Shown here: positions 1 through 8,404 of the stretch, one piece after another
How the letters are laid out: every line of letters starts with the position of its first letter
Position numbering within the stretch: the first letter of the stretch is position 1
NCBI RefSeq assembly: GCF_020539525.1
Contig: NZ_JACDXX010000002.1
Location: 62,001 to 126,000 of the forward strand
Reading direction: 5' to 3'
Length of the DNA stretch: 64,000 nucleotides
DNA from: Pseudogemmobacter faecipullorum
GTDB taxonomy: Bacteria > Pseudomonadota > Alphaproteobacteria > Rhodobacterales > Rhodobacteraceae
The notes under the pieces: model-generated
Database searches by the model: none
What the model saw: the letters and a program-made list of their open reading frames with translations, nothing else
What the model was told of the DNA's origin: nothing
Made by a program: the position numbers and the translations under genes

Positions 1-1
1 G

Positions 2-2113
2 ATGGCAGCCCGGCTGGCCGAAGCAAAACCCGTCGCACCGGATCTGCAGCTCTCATCGCGCGACCCCTATAGCCTGCGCTATGTCGCCCTTACGGCGGCG
101 GTGATGGCGGCCTGTTTTGGCTCATTCTGGCGCGCGGCAGAAGTGACCGGGGTGACCCCCGGCCCGGCGCTGGCCGCTGCTGGCGGGCCGGCCTGGGAGG
201 GCTGGGCCCGCCCGCCGGCCTATACCGGTCAGCCGACGCTTTATCTCAATGATATCCAGGCAGGCGAGGTGCAGATCCCGGTCGGCAGCCGTATTCAGAT
301 CCGCCTTTATGGCGAGGCGGGCGGGCTGAGGGTTGAGCAGAGTATTGCTCAGGTCGCGCCGCCCGAAGCCGCAACCGGAGCCGGGGATGCTGTGCCGCAA
401 GGCCTTGGCGGGCTGAGTGAACTGCTGGTCAGCCAGTCCGGACGGCTGGAGATTGCAGGGGCTGGCGGGCGGGAATGGCAGGTCATCGCCACCCCGGATC
501 TCGCGCCGGAAATCACCTTATCGGGCGAGATGAAGCGCGAGGCCGCTGGCCGGTTTAAGCAGGAATTTACCGCCTCAGATGATTATGGCGTGACCGCCGG
601 ACAGGTGACGATCAGCCTTGATCTGGCGAAGGTTACCCGGCGCTACGGCCTTGAGCCGGAGCCGGAACCCTTTGCCCCGGTGGTACTGGATCTGCCGATG
701 CCGGTAAAAGGCAATCGCAGCGAGATCAGCCAGACCATTATCGATGACCTCTCGGAACATGTTTTCGCCAATCTGCCGGTGGTGATGCAGTTTGAGGTCA
801 CCGATGCGGCGGGCAATCACGGCGCGGCCGCGCCCTATGCGGTGACGCTGCCCGGCAAACGCTTCTTCGATCCGACGGCGGCGGCGGTGGCCGAGATGCG
901 GCGCGATCTGCTGTGGAACCGCGAAAACCTGCCGCGCCTGTCGCAGCTGCTGAAGGCGATTGGCTATCGCCCTGAAGAGCTGCGCGCGCAGGAAGCTGCC
1001 AAACGCCTGCGGGTCGCGGTGCGCGCTATGGACAGGCTGCCGCAGCCGCTGAGCGATGCTGATCGTGACCAGGTGGCGGCAGAGCTCTGGGCGATCGCCT
1101 ATCTGTTTGAGGAGGGCGATCTGGGCTCGGCGGCTGAACGGCTGGAGCGCGCCCAGCAGCGGCTGGAAGAGGCGATGAAAAACGGCGCCTCGCCGGAAGA
1201 AATTGACGAGCTGATGAAAGAGCTGCAGCAGGCCATGCGCGATTATATGCGTGAGCTGGGCCAGCAGCCCCGGGACCCTTCGCAGCAGGGCGGCGGCGAA
1301 TCGCGTGAGGTCACCCAGGACCAGATCCAGCAGCTGCTCGATGAGATCGAGCGGCTGATGAAAGAGGGCAAGACCGCCGAAGCCATGGAGAAGATGGAGC
1401 AGCTGCGCGCGCTGATGGAGAACCTGCAGATGCAGCAGGGGCAGGGCGAGGGCGAAGGCGAGGGACAGGGTGGCCAGGGCGCGATGCGCGATCTGGGCGA
1501 GACGCTGAAAAATCAGCAGGGCCTCTCGGATGAGGCCTATCGCGGCATGCAGCGCGGTCGAAATGGTGGCCAGGGCGGCGAGGGCCAGAGCGGCGAAGGT
1601 CAGGATCCGGGCGAGCTGGCCGACCGCCAGCGCGAGCTGCGCGACAAGCTGAACGAATTGCAGAATGGCCAGCTGCCCGGCGATGGTTCTGAGAAAGGCG
1701 AGGCCGGGCGTGACCGGCTGGGCGAGGCCGAACGCGCGATGCGTGAGGCCGAGGAGGCTTTGCGCGAAGGCGATCTTTCCGGCGCGCTGGATAAACAGGC
1801 CGAGGCCATGCAGGGGCTGCGCGAGGGGATGAAAGACCTTGGCGAGGCGATGAATGACCGCGAGCGCCAGCCGGGAGGCGAAGGCGGTGATCAGCCACCC
1901 CGCGATGCCCGGCGCGTCGATCCGAATGCCACCGATCCGCTTGGGCGCGAGCCGGGCGATTCGGCGCGGATCGGCTCGGACCGCAATATGGTCGAGAATA
2001 ACCCTGATCAGCGCGCCCGGCAGCTGCTCGATGAAATCCGCCGCCGCTCGGGCGAGGCTGAACGCCCGGATGCAGAGCTGAACTATCTGAAGCGCCTGCT
2101 GGAGCTGTTCTGA
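2..2113 (+). CDS. TIGR02302 / DUF4175 family membrane protein, 5' end outside window
   Basis: An open frame runs in from the left edge and ends at a TGA. The visible 703 residues have a membrane segment near residues 28-45, a beta-rich middle, then from about residue 370 a long Gln/Glu/Arg/Met-rich region with low-complexity EGEG and GGQG stretches that is predicted to be helical coiled coil. This layout fits the alphaproteobacterial TIGR02302 (DUF4175) family, which is usually about 800-850 residues, so roughly 100-150 N-terminal residues probably lie upstream. The ATG at position 2 is therefore probably internal. The family has no established biochemical role. A hairpin follows the stop. 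Confidence 0.8.
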   Translation: MAARLAEAKPVAPDLQLSSRDPYSLRYVALTAAVMAACFGSFWRAAEVTGVTPGPALAAAGGPAWEGWARPPAYTGQPTLYLNDIQAGEVQIPVGSRIQIRLYGEAGGLRVEQSIAQVAPPEAATGAGDAVPQGLGGLSELLVSQSGRLEIAGAGGREWQVIATPDLAPEITLSGEMKREAAGRFKQEFTASDDYGVTAGQVTISLDLAKVTRRYGLEPEPEPFAPVVLDLPMPVKGNRSEISQTIIDDLSEHVFANLPVVMQFEVTDAAGNHGAAAPYAVTLPGKRFFDPTAAAVAEMRRDLLWNRENLPRLSQLLKAIGYRPEELRAQEAAKRLRVAVRAMDRLPQPLSDADRDQVAAELWAIAYLFEEGDLGSAAERLERAQQRLEEAMKNGASPEEIDELMKELQQAMRDYMRELGQQPRDPSQQGGGESREVTQDQIQQLLDEIERLMKEGKTAEAMEKMEQLRALMENLQMQQGQGEGEGEGQGGQGAMRDLGETLKNQQGLSDEAYRGMQRGRNGGQGGEGQSGEGQDPGELADRQRELRDKLNELQNGQLPGDGSEKGEAGRDRLGEAERAMREAEEALREGDLSGALDKQAEAMQGLREGMKDLGEAMNDRERQPGGEGGDQPPRDARRVDPNATDPLGREPGDSARIGSDRNMVENNPDQRARQLLDEIRRRSGEAERPDAELNYLKRLLELF

Positions 2114-2140
2114 GGCGGGCCCCGGAAGAGTGAACTGAAA

Positions 2141-2172
2141 AAGCCCGGGCGCGCTGCAGGCGGCCCGGGCTT
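2141..2172. terminator. Hairpin between convergent genes
   Basis: AAGCCCGGGC at 2141-2150 pairs perfectly with GCCCGGGCTT at 2163-2172, flanked by A-rich and T-rich sides. It lies between the stop codons of two convergent genes, so it can serve as a bidirectional intrinsic terminator. Confidence 0.8.
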
Positions 2173-2191
2173 TCCTGTCAGTTCAGCATAG

Positions 2192-3319
2192 TCAGCCGCC
2201 GGAACCGGGCCTGAGCGCCTCAGAGGCGCGGTCCATCACCCCGTTCAGCCAGAGCCGCAGCCCGTCGATCAGGCTGACATAGCTGTCGAGTGGCGCCTTT
2301 GCCGAGGGCAGCGCCGCCCCGATCCGGTCGGACAGCACATAGGCGATGGTGCCGAGGCCGAGCACGACCAGCGCCAGCACAAAGCCGGAGCGGAAACCGC
2401 TGCTGCGCGTCAGATCGGGCAGGGCTTCCACCTCGGCATCGGCGTCAAAGCCGTTTTCCTCGGGCTTCAGCGTCGAATTGATCTCTTCGACATCGGGCAG
2501 AAGGTCACGGCGCGGCTGCGCGGGGCGGGGGCTTTCCCCGGCCGGAACCGGCGTGGGCGGGTCGTCTTCCAGATCCTCACCGCGCAGCATGGCAAGGCGC
2601 TTTTGGGCCGCGCTCAGCACCGGGGCGGGCGCAACCGCCTGATCAAGCCCCAGATCGGGCTGGGTCTGCATTTCGGCTTCGGCGGCAAGGCGGCGATTGG
2701 CAAGCCGCTGCGCCTCAAGGCGCCGCGCTTCGGCCTCAAGCTCGGCCTCTTCGCGCAAAATTGCCAGCACGCTGTCTTCCAGATCGCGGCGCGAGGCGGG
2801 CGCAGGCGGGGCGGGCGGCACCGGCGGTGGCGCGGGGCGGGCGGCCCTGGTCTCGCGCAGAGCTGGCGCCAGGGGCTCATCCTCATAGCCAGCATCGCCC
2901 GCGTCATCCCCGGAGGCTTCATGCGCCGCGAGCAGATCCGCGAGGCGCGTGTCAGCCGGATCAGACCCTGGCGATGGCGCGCTGAGCGGTGCAGCAGGCC
3001 TTGCTGTACTCAGTGGCGGCGCGGGAGGGAATGAGGGCAGGGGCGGCTGGGCCGCCTCATGCGGCGGGTTTTCTTCCTCCCAGTCCTGGCTGCCACCGGG
3101 GAAGCTGTCATAGCTGCGGCGTTCGGAAGTATAGGCCGCATCCTCAGCTGCCGTCAGGGCAGGGGGCTGCATCCCGGAGAGCGGGTCCGGTCCGGCAGTG
3201 GCGGGATGCTGAAACCACGCATGGCCGCAACCGGAACACTGAACGTCACGGCCTGCCTCAGGGATTGCATCATCCGGCACTTCATACTTGGCATCACAAT
3301 TTGGACATGCCAGCTGCAT
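2192..3319 (-). CDS. Zinc-ribbon (MJ0042-type) membrane-anchored protein
   Basis: The protein has 375 residues from an ATG at 3319, chosen because the next residues begin the zinc ribbon directly and a GAGGG ribosome site precedes it; the longer in-frame extension upstream has no support. Residues 1-36 hold two CxxC knuckles (CPNC and CSGC, the latter followed by GHAWF) of the MJ0042 finger family. A long Pro/Ala/Glu-rich linker follows, and one transmembrane helix lies at about residues 312-331, leaving a short C-terminal tail. The gene is divergent from ftsE. Function is unknown; the layout suggests a cytoplasmic metal-binding head tethered to the inner membrane. Confidence 0.75.
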   Translation of the reverse strand: MQLACPNCDAKYEVPDDAIPEAGRDVQCSGCGHAWFQHPATAGPDPLSGMQPPALTAAEDAAYTSERRSYDSFPGGSQDWEEENPPHEAAQPPLPSFPPAPPLSTARPAAPLSAPSPGSDPADTRLADLLAAHEASGDDAGDAGYEDEPLAPALRETRAARPAPPPVPPAPPAPASRRDLEDSVLAILREEAELEAEARRLEAQRLANRRLAAEAEMQTQPDLGLDQAVAPAPVLSAAQKRLAMLRGEDLEDDPPTPVPAGESPRPAQPRRDLLPDVEEINSTLKPEENGFDADAEVEALPDLTRSSGFRSGFVLALVVLGLGTIAYVLSDRIGAALPSAKAPLDSYVSLIDGLRLWLNGVMDRASEALRPGSGG

Positions 3320-3506
3320 CCGGCCCTCACCCGATAATAGCGCTTTAATATTTCTAACTATTATACGTGCGACGTCCAGGACAATGTGAGCCCGGGCCTT
3401 GTCTAATCCTTTGCGCTTGTGCGATTTATGCGCAATTACGTCCCAGAGGCCCCGAAAAGGCCCGGGCAGCCATGGGTGCGGAGATGTCACGAGGGGGCGG
3501 GGCGCG
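3320..3506. promoter_or_regulatory. Divergent promoter region, zinc-ribbon gene / ftsE
   Basis: This AT-rich 187-bp stretch separates two divergent genes. A perfect TATAAT hexamer is present on the minus strand (3360-3365), suitably placed for the zinc-ribbon gene, but no convincing -35 box accompanies it. A GAGGGGGCGGGG tract just before 3507 is the ribosome site of ftsE. Confidence 0.35.
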
Positions 3507-4178
3507 GTGATTGCCTTTGAGAATGCGGCCTATAATTACGGCGGGGGCGAGCTGCTCTCCGAGGTCTCGCTGCGGCTGGCACCGGGGTCATTTCACTTTC
3601 TGACCGGCCCCTCAGGTGCCGGCAAGACCACTTTCCTGAAAATGGCCTATGCCGAGCTGTTGCCGACCGCCGGTCATGTCACGATTTTCGATCGTGAGGT
3701 GAAAGGCCTGTCGCGCGATAATGTGTCGGTCATCCGTCAGCGCATTGGTGTGGTGCATCAGGATGTGCAGTTCCTCGACCATCTGCCGCTTGCCGCCAAT
3801 GTGGCGCTGCCGCTGACGGTCTCGGGGCGCAAAAATGACCCGCGAGATCTGCAGGATCTGCTCGACTGGGTGGGGCTTGGTCATCTCTCGGATGCCTTGC
3901 CCGCCTCGCTTTCGGGGGGCGAGCGGCAGCGCGCGGCGCTGGCACGCTCTATCATCATGGGGCCGGATGTGATCCTGGCGGATGAGCCGACCGGCAATGT
4001 CGACTGGGAAATGTCGCTGCGGCTGCTGCATCTGCTGCTGGAGCTGAACCGGATGGGCAAAACCATTGTGGTCGCCACTCATGATATGAACCTGATCCGT
4101 CAGGCCAAGGGACAGATCGCGGCCCGGGTGCTGCGGATCTCCAGGCGGCGCATTCAGCTGGCGGGGGCGGATCTGTGA
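3507..4178 (+). CDS. ftsE: Cell division ATP-binding protein FtsE
   Basis: FtsE is the cytoplasmic ATPase of the FtsEX complex, which couples the FtsZ ring to activation of peptidoglycan hydrolases during division. From a GTG at 3507 the product is 223 residues, the usual size; the GTG follows a strong purine-rich ribosome site, and extending upstream would add about 36 non-homologous residues. Walker A (GPSGAGKTT) is at residues 34-42, the ABC signature LSGGERQ at 135-141 and Walker B ILADEP at 156-161. The stop overlaps the ftsX start as GTGA, so the two are translationally coupled. Confidence 0.93.
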   Translation: MIAFENAAYNYGGGELLSEVSLRLAPGSFHFLTGPSGAGKTTFLKMAYAELLPTAGHVTIFDREVKGLSRDNVSVIRQRIGVVHQDVQFLDHLPLAANVALPLTVSGRKNDPRDLQDLLDWVGLGHLSDALPASLSGGERQRAALARSIIMGPDVILADEPTGNVDWEMSLRLLHLLLELNRMGKTIVVATHDMNLIRQAKGQIAARVLRISRRRIQLAGADL

Positions 4179-5086
4179 AACTGCCCAATCCGCTCGCGCC
4201 GCTTGCCGCGCTTTTGCTGCCCGATGCCCGTTCAGACCGGGTGGTCCCGCCTTCGGGTCATACCTCCTGGCTGACGCTGTTCACCGCCGGGGCCATGACA
4301 TTCCTTTGCGTTTTCGCGCTGGCTTTGTCGCTGGCTTCGGGGCGTCTGGCGCATCGCTGGTCGGATGCGCTGGCCCGCACCGCCACGATCCGCCTCTCGG
4401 CTCCGCCCGAGCAGATGCAGGTACAGACCGATGCGGTGCTGGCGCTGCTGGCCACCACCCCCGGCATCGAAAGCGCCCGCGCGCTGAGCGATGCGGAAAA
4501 CCGGGCCCTGCTCGCGCCCTGGTTCGGACCGGATCTGCCCATTGAGGAACTGCCGCTGCCGCGCCTTATCGAGGTGATCGAGGCTGATCCGGGCTATGAT
4601 GGCGAGGGTTTGCGACAGCGGCTCAGCGCCGAGGCCCCGGGCGCGGTGCTCGATGACCATACCCGCTGGCGCCGCCCGCTGGCCGAGGCTGCGGCGCGGC
4701 TGCGGCTGCTGGGCTGGATGTCGATCCTGCTGATCGGCACCGCCATGGCGGCAATGGTTACCCTGGCCGCCAGCGCCTCGCTCGAGGCCAATGCCCAGGT
4801 GGTGCGGGTGCTGCGCCTGGTCGGCGCCAATGATACTTTCATCGCCCGGGCCTTTGTCCGCCGCTTTACCCTTCGCGCCCTGACCGGGGCAGGGGTGGGG
4901 GCGCTGGCCGGGATGATCGGCATCCTGATGCTGCCACGCGCCGATGCCGCCGGGGGGTTCCTGACCGGGCTCGGCTTTACCGGCGCGGGCTGGATTTTGC
5001 CGCTGTTGCTGCCGCCCGCGGCCGGAGCGGTGGCCTTTTTTGCCACAAGACGCGCTGCATTGCGCAAGCTGAGAGAATTCCGATGA
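4175..5086 (+). CDS. ftsX: Cell division permease FtsX
   Basis: This 303-residue protein is the membrane partner of FtsE. It has a first transmembrane segment at about residues 30-52, a roughly 120-residue periplasmic domain that in the family contacts hydrolase activators, and three further hydrophobic segments in the C-terminal 130 residues, the normal FtsX topology. The start is GTG inside the last codons of ftsE (GTGA overlap). The stop overlaps the next gene as ATGA, so ftsE, ftsX and plsC form one operon. Confidence 0.9.
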   Translation: MKLPNPLAPLAALLLPDARSDRVVPPSGHTSWLTLFTAGAMTFLCVFALALSLASGRLAHRWSDALARTATIRLSAPPEQMQVQTDAVLALLATTPGIESARALSDAENRALLAPWFGPDLPIEELPLPRLIEVIEADPGYDGEGLRQRLSAEAPGAVLDDHTRWRRPLAEAAARLRLLGWMSILLIGTAMAAMVTLAASASLEANAQVVRVLRLVGANDTFIARAFVRRFTLRALTGAGVGALAGMIGILMLPRADAAGGFLTGLGFTGAGWILPLLLPPAAGAVAFFATRRAALRKLREFR

Positions 5087-5823
5087 TTGTGATCCGCTGG
5101 CTGATGTCGCTGCTGTTCATCATCCAGATGTATCTGATGATGGCAGTGGTCGGCCTGCTCTTCCTGCCCTGGGCTTTGTTCTCTTCGCGGGGCGCGCGTA
5201 CCGCCTGCCGCTTTTATGCGCGCTGGGTGATCACCAGCGCCCGCCTTCTGTGCGGGCTGCGCACCGAAATCCGGGGCGAGGTGCCGCAGGGCGAGGTGCT
5301 GGTCGCCGCCAAACATCAGAGTTTCTTTGACATTCTGGTGATCTTTGCCGCGCTGCCGAAGGCGAAATTCATAATGAAACGCGAGCTGATCTATGCGCCG
5401 GTCCTTGGCCAGTATGCGCTGCGTCTGGGCTGTATCCCGGTTGACCGCGGCAAGCGCGGTGCGGCGGTGGCCAAAATGAAAGCCGATGTGGAAAAGGGCC
5501 TGGCCGAGCCTGGACAGCTGGTGATCTATCCCCAGGGCACCCGCGTCGCCCCGGGGGTTGTTATGCCCTATAAAGCCGGGATCGGTTTGCTTTATCAGCA
5601 GCTTGAGCAGCCCTGCGTGCCGGTTGCCACCAATATTGGCCTGTTCTGGCCAAAACGCGGCATTCTGCGCAGGCCAGGGCTCGCCGTGGTGGAATTCCTG
5701 CCCCCGATCGCGCCCGGGAAAAGCGTCTCTGAGGTGATGAAGAGGCTTGAGACGGAGATCGAGAGCAATTCGAACCGGCTGATGGCCGAGGCTGGGTTTG
5801 TCTCAGCACCGCCTCAGGCCTGA
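5083..5823 (+). CDS. plsC: 1-acyl-sn-glycerol-3-phosphate acyltransferase (PlsC type)
   Basis: PlsC-family enzymes acylate lysophosphatidate to phosphatidate at the inner membrane. The 246-residue product has an N-terminal hydrophobic segment (about 5-35), the acyltransferase motif HQSFFD (HX4D) near residues 79-84, a glycine-rich YPQGTR block (equivalent to the family's EGTR) near 147-152, and a CxPVA-like VPVATN stretch further on. It is the third gene of the ftsE-ftsX-plsC operon, starting by ATGA overlap. Co-transcription links phospholipid synthesis with division, but the exact acyl acceptor is inferred from the family only. Confidence 0.88.
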   Translation: MIVIRWLMSLLFIIQMYLMMAVVGLLFLPWALFSSRGARTACRFYARWVITSARLLCGLRTEIRGEVPQGEVLVAAKHQSFFDILVIFAALPKAKFIMKRELIYAPVLGQYALRLGCIPVDRGKRGAAVAKMKADVEKGLAEPGQLVIYPQGTRVAPGVVMPYKAGIGLLYQQLEQPCVPVATNIGLFWPKRGILRRPGLAVVEFLPPIAPGKSVSEVMKRLETEIESNSNRLMAEAGFVSAPPQA

Positions 5824-5844
5824 GAACCGCTTCAGCCAAATAAA

Positions 5845-5880
5845 GGAAAGGCCCCGCTGATCGCTCAGAGGGGCCTTTCC
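5845..5880. terminator. Bidirectional terminator plsC / accA
   Basis: GGAAAGGCCCC at 5845-5855 pairs with GGGGCCTTTCC at 5870-5880 (11 bp). It lies between the convergent plsC and accA stop codons. Confidence 0.85.
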
Positions 5881-5897
5881 ATATTGGGGGGAGATAT

Positions 5898-6857
5898 TCA
5901 GGCCGCGAGGCCTTTGGATCCCATTTCGAGGAATTTCTGGCGGCGGTCTTTGATCAGCGCAGCCGGTTTTTTATCGGCCAGCTCGGCCAGCATGGCCTCA
6001 ATCGCCTTGCCGACGGCATCGACAGCCTCGGAAGGGGCACGCTGCGCGCCACCAACCGGTTCTTTGATGATGCGGTCGATCACGCCCAGTTTCTGCAGAT
6101 CCTGCGAGGTCAGACGCAGGGCCTCGGCGGCCTCGCGCATCTTGTCCGAATCTTTCCACAGGATCGAGGCGCAGCCTTCCGGCGAGATCACCGAATAGAC
6201 CGAATGCTCCAGCATGGCGACGCGGTTGGCCGTGGCAAAAGCCACCGCCCCGCCCGAGCCACCCTCACCGATCACCACCGAGATCAGCGGCACGCCGAGC
6301 GAAAGGCATTTCTCGGTCGAACGGGCAATGGCCTCGGACTGGCCGCGCTCTTCAGCGCCCTTACCGGGATAGGCACCGGGGGTATCGACCAGGGTGATCA
6401 CCGGCAGGCGGAAGCGGTCGGCCATATCCATCAGGCGGATCGCCTTGCGATAGCCCTCCGGGCGGGCCATGCCGAAATTATGCTCGATCCGCGATTTGGT
6501 ATCATGGCCCTTTTCATGGCCGATCACCATCACGGGACGATCGTTGAACCGGGCGATCCCGCCGAGAATCGCGTGATCGTCCGCAAAGGCGCGGTCGCCC
6601 GCAAGCGGGGTATATTCGGTGAAGAGCGTGTCGATATAGGACTGGCAATGCGGCCGGTCCGGATGACGCGCGACCTGACATTTCTGCCAGGCGCTGAGAT
6701 TCTTATAAAGATCGCGAAGCGCGGTCTCGGCCTTACGGTCGAGGGCTTCTGCCTCTTTTGAGACATCCATGCCGGAATTCTTGCGGGCAAGTGCCCGCAA
6801 TTCTTCGGCTTTGCCTTCGATCTCGGCCAATGGCTTTTCGAAATCGAGATAGATCAT
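5898..6857 (-). CDS. accA: Acetyl-CoA carboxylase carboxyltransferase subunit alpha
   Basis: AccA with AccD transfers the carboxyl group from carboxybiotin to acetyl-CoA, giving malonyl-CoA for fatty acid synthesis. From the ATG at 6857 the protein is 319 residues, the same length as E. coli AccA, and starts with the typical YLDFEKP segment; the open frame extends further upstream but without family-like sequence. Recognisable blocks include GHEKGHDTK, the glycine-rich [16 protein letters not shown] and GEGGSGGA, which form the crotonase-fold oxyanion and CoA sites. The 364-bp space upstream holds a predicted structured RNA that could be part of the accA leader. Confidence 0.95.
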   Translation of the reverse strand: MIYLDFEKPLAEIEGKAEELRALARKNSGMDVSKEAEALDRKAETALRDLYKNLSAWQKCQVARHPDRPHCQSYIDTLFTEYTPLAGDRAFADDHAILGGIARFNDRPVMVIGHEKGHDTKSRIEHNFGMARPEGYRKAIRLMDMADRFRLPVITLVDTPGAYPGKGAEERGQSEAIARSTEKCLSLGVPLISVVIGEGGSGGAVAFATANRVAMLEHSVYSVISPEGCASILWKDSDKMREAAEALRLTSQDLQKLGVIDRIIKEPVGGAQRAPSEAVDAVGKAIEAMLAELADKKPAALIKDRRQKFLEMGSKGLAA

Positions 6858-7221
6858 GCGCAGGACCCTCGTTCTGATCGCCCCTATATGGCGACAGTGA
6901 CACCAAAGTGCAACTAAGCCGCGCAGGCTCATGTCAGGAAGCGGCGAAAGTGGCGGGCCTTCGCCGCCAGATGTCTCAAAGAAAGGGGAAAAGGCGGCAG
7001 ATTCTGCGTCGCAGGATGCAGCAGGGATCGCCTGAGACAGCAACACCCCGCAGTTTTCACTGCGGGGTGCGCAACTCCCGTCTGCCGCGTGGGGCCTCCC
7101 CTCCCCATGGGTCGCGGTGCGGGTATTTCAGAACTGCTGTCTCAGCAGGCTTGGTTGAGGGCAGCTTGCACAATGAAACAGCAATGTGTCAACGGATTCC
7201 CTTGCCGGGCGTAGATGATTT
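6858..7221. other. 364-bp intergenic region between mcl1 and accA
   Basis: Both flanking genes read leftward. The stretch holds no convincing coding sequence. It contains the nested inverted repeats described at 7032-7145, plus a short GCCGGG/CCCGGC repeat (7204-7209 with 7225-7230) spanning the mcl1 stop, which may be a weak terminator. Confidence 0.6.
7032..7145. ncRNA. Predicted three-way-junction structured RNA (unassigned)
   Basis: Three helices nest without conflict. The closing helix pairs CTGAGACAGCA (7032-7042) with TGCTGTCTCAG (7135-7145), 11 perfect pairs. Inside it, CACCCCGCAGT (7044-7054) pairs with ACTGCGGGGTG (7059-7069), 11 perfect pairs around a TTTC loop. A second inner hairpin pairs CCGCG-TGGGG (7085-7094) with CCCCA (7103-7107) and CGCGG (7113-7117), with a 5-nt bulge and a CCTCCCCT loop. 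The structure could belong to a small RNA on either strand or to the 5' leader of accA (minus strand). I could not match it to a named family; a 6S-like or anti-Shine-Dalgarno small RNA are options. Confidence 0.35.
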
Positions 7222-8181
7222 TTACCCGGCGTTAATGATTTCAGCCTGACGGACGATCACCTCGGCCTGGCGCATCGAGGCAATGTCGATCAGCCGCCCC
7301 TTATAGGTGGCCGCGCCCTGACCGGCAGCCTTGGCCTGTTCCATCGCGGCGAGTATCTCGCGGGCCTCGGTCACGGCGTTTTGTGAAGGGGTAAAGACCT
7401 CATTCGCCAGCGCGATCTGCTTTGGATGGATTGCCCATTTACCGACCATGCCAAGCGTGGCCGAGCGCAGCGCCTGGGCACGGAAGCCCTCTTCATCGGA
7501 AAAATCGCCAAAAGGCCCGTCGACCGGCAGCACGCCATGGGTGCGGCAGGCGGCAACGATTGCGGCCTGGGCCCAGTGCCAGGGGTCGGACCAGTATTTC
7601 GCGCCCTCGCGGTGCATATAGTAATTTTCCTGGGTGCCGCCGATGCCGGTGGTCTGCATCCCCATCGAGGCGGCAAAATCAGCCGCGCCAAGGCTCATCG
7701 CGGCGAGGCGCGGCGATGAGGCGGCAATTTCCTCGACATGGGCAATGCCCGCTGCGGTTTCGATGATCACCTCAAGGGTGATGGCCTTCTGCCGGCCCCT
7801 GGCCCGCTCGACCGCCGTCACCAGAGCATCGACCGCATAGACATCGGCCGCGCAGCCGACTTTGGGGATCATGATCTGGTCCAGCCGCTCGCCCGCCTGT
7901 TCCAGCAGATCGACCACATCGCGGTACCAGTAAGGCGTGTCGAGGCCGTTGATCCGCACCGAAAGGGTCTTCTTGCCCCAGTCGATCTCATTGATCGCCT
8001 GGATGATATTCTGCCTTGCGCTGTCCTTGTCGCCGGGAGCGACCGAATCCTCGAGATCGAGATTGATCACATCCGCCGCAGAAGCCGCCATTTTCTCAAA
8101 CAAGGCCGGACGCGAACCGGGGCCGAACAGCTGGCAGCGGTTCGGGCGGGCGAGGGGGCTGGGCTGGATGCGAAAACTCAT
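7222..8181 (-). CDS. mcl1: L-malyl-CoA / beta-methylmalyl-CoA lyase
   Basis: Mcl1 cleaves beta-methylmalyl-CoA to glyoxylate and propionyl-CoA, and L-malyl-CoA to acetyl-CoA and glyoxylate, in the ethylmalonyl-CoA pathway of acetate assimilation. The 319-residue product (ATG 8181) belongs to the HpcH/HpaI/CitE family. It carries Arg76 (SVRINGL) and the Mg2+ ligands Glu141 (EVIIETAAG) and Asp168 (LGAADFA), at the same positions as in Rhodobacter Mcl1. It also has the family's PNRCQLFGPGSRPALFEKMA N-terminus. The promoter region upstream contains two short palindromes. Confidence in the specific lyase is high because similarity to the Rhodobacter enzyme is evident along the whole length. Confidence 0.93.
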   Translation of the reverse strand: MSFRIQPSPLARPNRCQLFGPGSRPALFEKMAASAADVINLDLEDSVAPGDKDSARQNIIQAINEIDWGKKTLSVRINGLDTPYWYRDVVDLLEQAGERLDQIMIPKVGCAADVYAVDALVTAVERARGRQKAITLEVIIETAAGIAHVEEIAASSPRLAAMSLGAADFAASMGMQTTGIGGTQENYYMHREGAKYWSDPWHWAQAAIVAACRTHGVLPVDGPFGDFSDEEGFRAQALRSATLGMVGKWAIHPKQIALANEVFTPSQNAVTEAREILAAMEQAKAAGQGAATYKGRLIDIASMRQAEVIVRQAEIINAG

Positions 8182-8404
8182 GCTGGCAGTCCTGTTGTAA
8201 TCATGTTTCTTATCATTCACAAAAATCGGTATAATATTGCGCTGCGGCTTGCAAGGAAATGCTGCAGTTGCAGCGTGAATGTTGCGGTCCTTTGTCGGCA
8301 GGCCCTGTGCATCCCCTTGCCGGGGCGCGGCATTCTTGCGACAGCTTTCCCGCCCGCAGGCTCCCGGATGGCGCGGCAGGCTCTCACGGGTGATCGGAGG
8401 ATCG
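8182..8404. promoter_or_regulatory. Divergent promoter region mcl1 / epimerase, with palindromes
   Basis: TATAAT is present on the plus strand at 8230-8235, overlapping a TATTAT on the minus strand (8231-8236). Two palindromes lie just beyond it: CTTGCAAG at 8248-8255 and GCTGCAGTTGCAGC at 8261-8274, the latter an inverted repeat of GCTGCA. For the leftward mcl1 promoter both would lie upstream of or over the -35 region, where an activator could bind. A CGGAGG ribosome site precedes the ATG at 8405. Confidence 0.45.
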
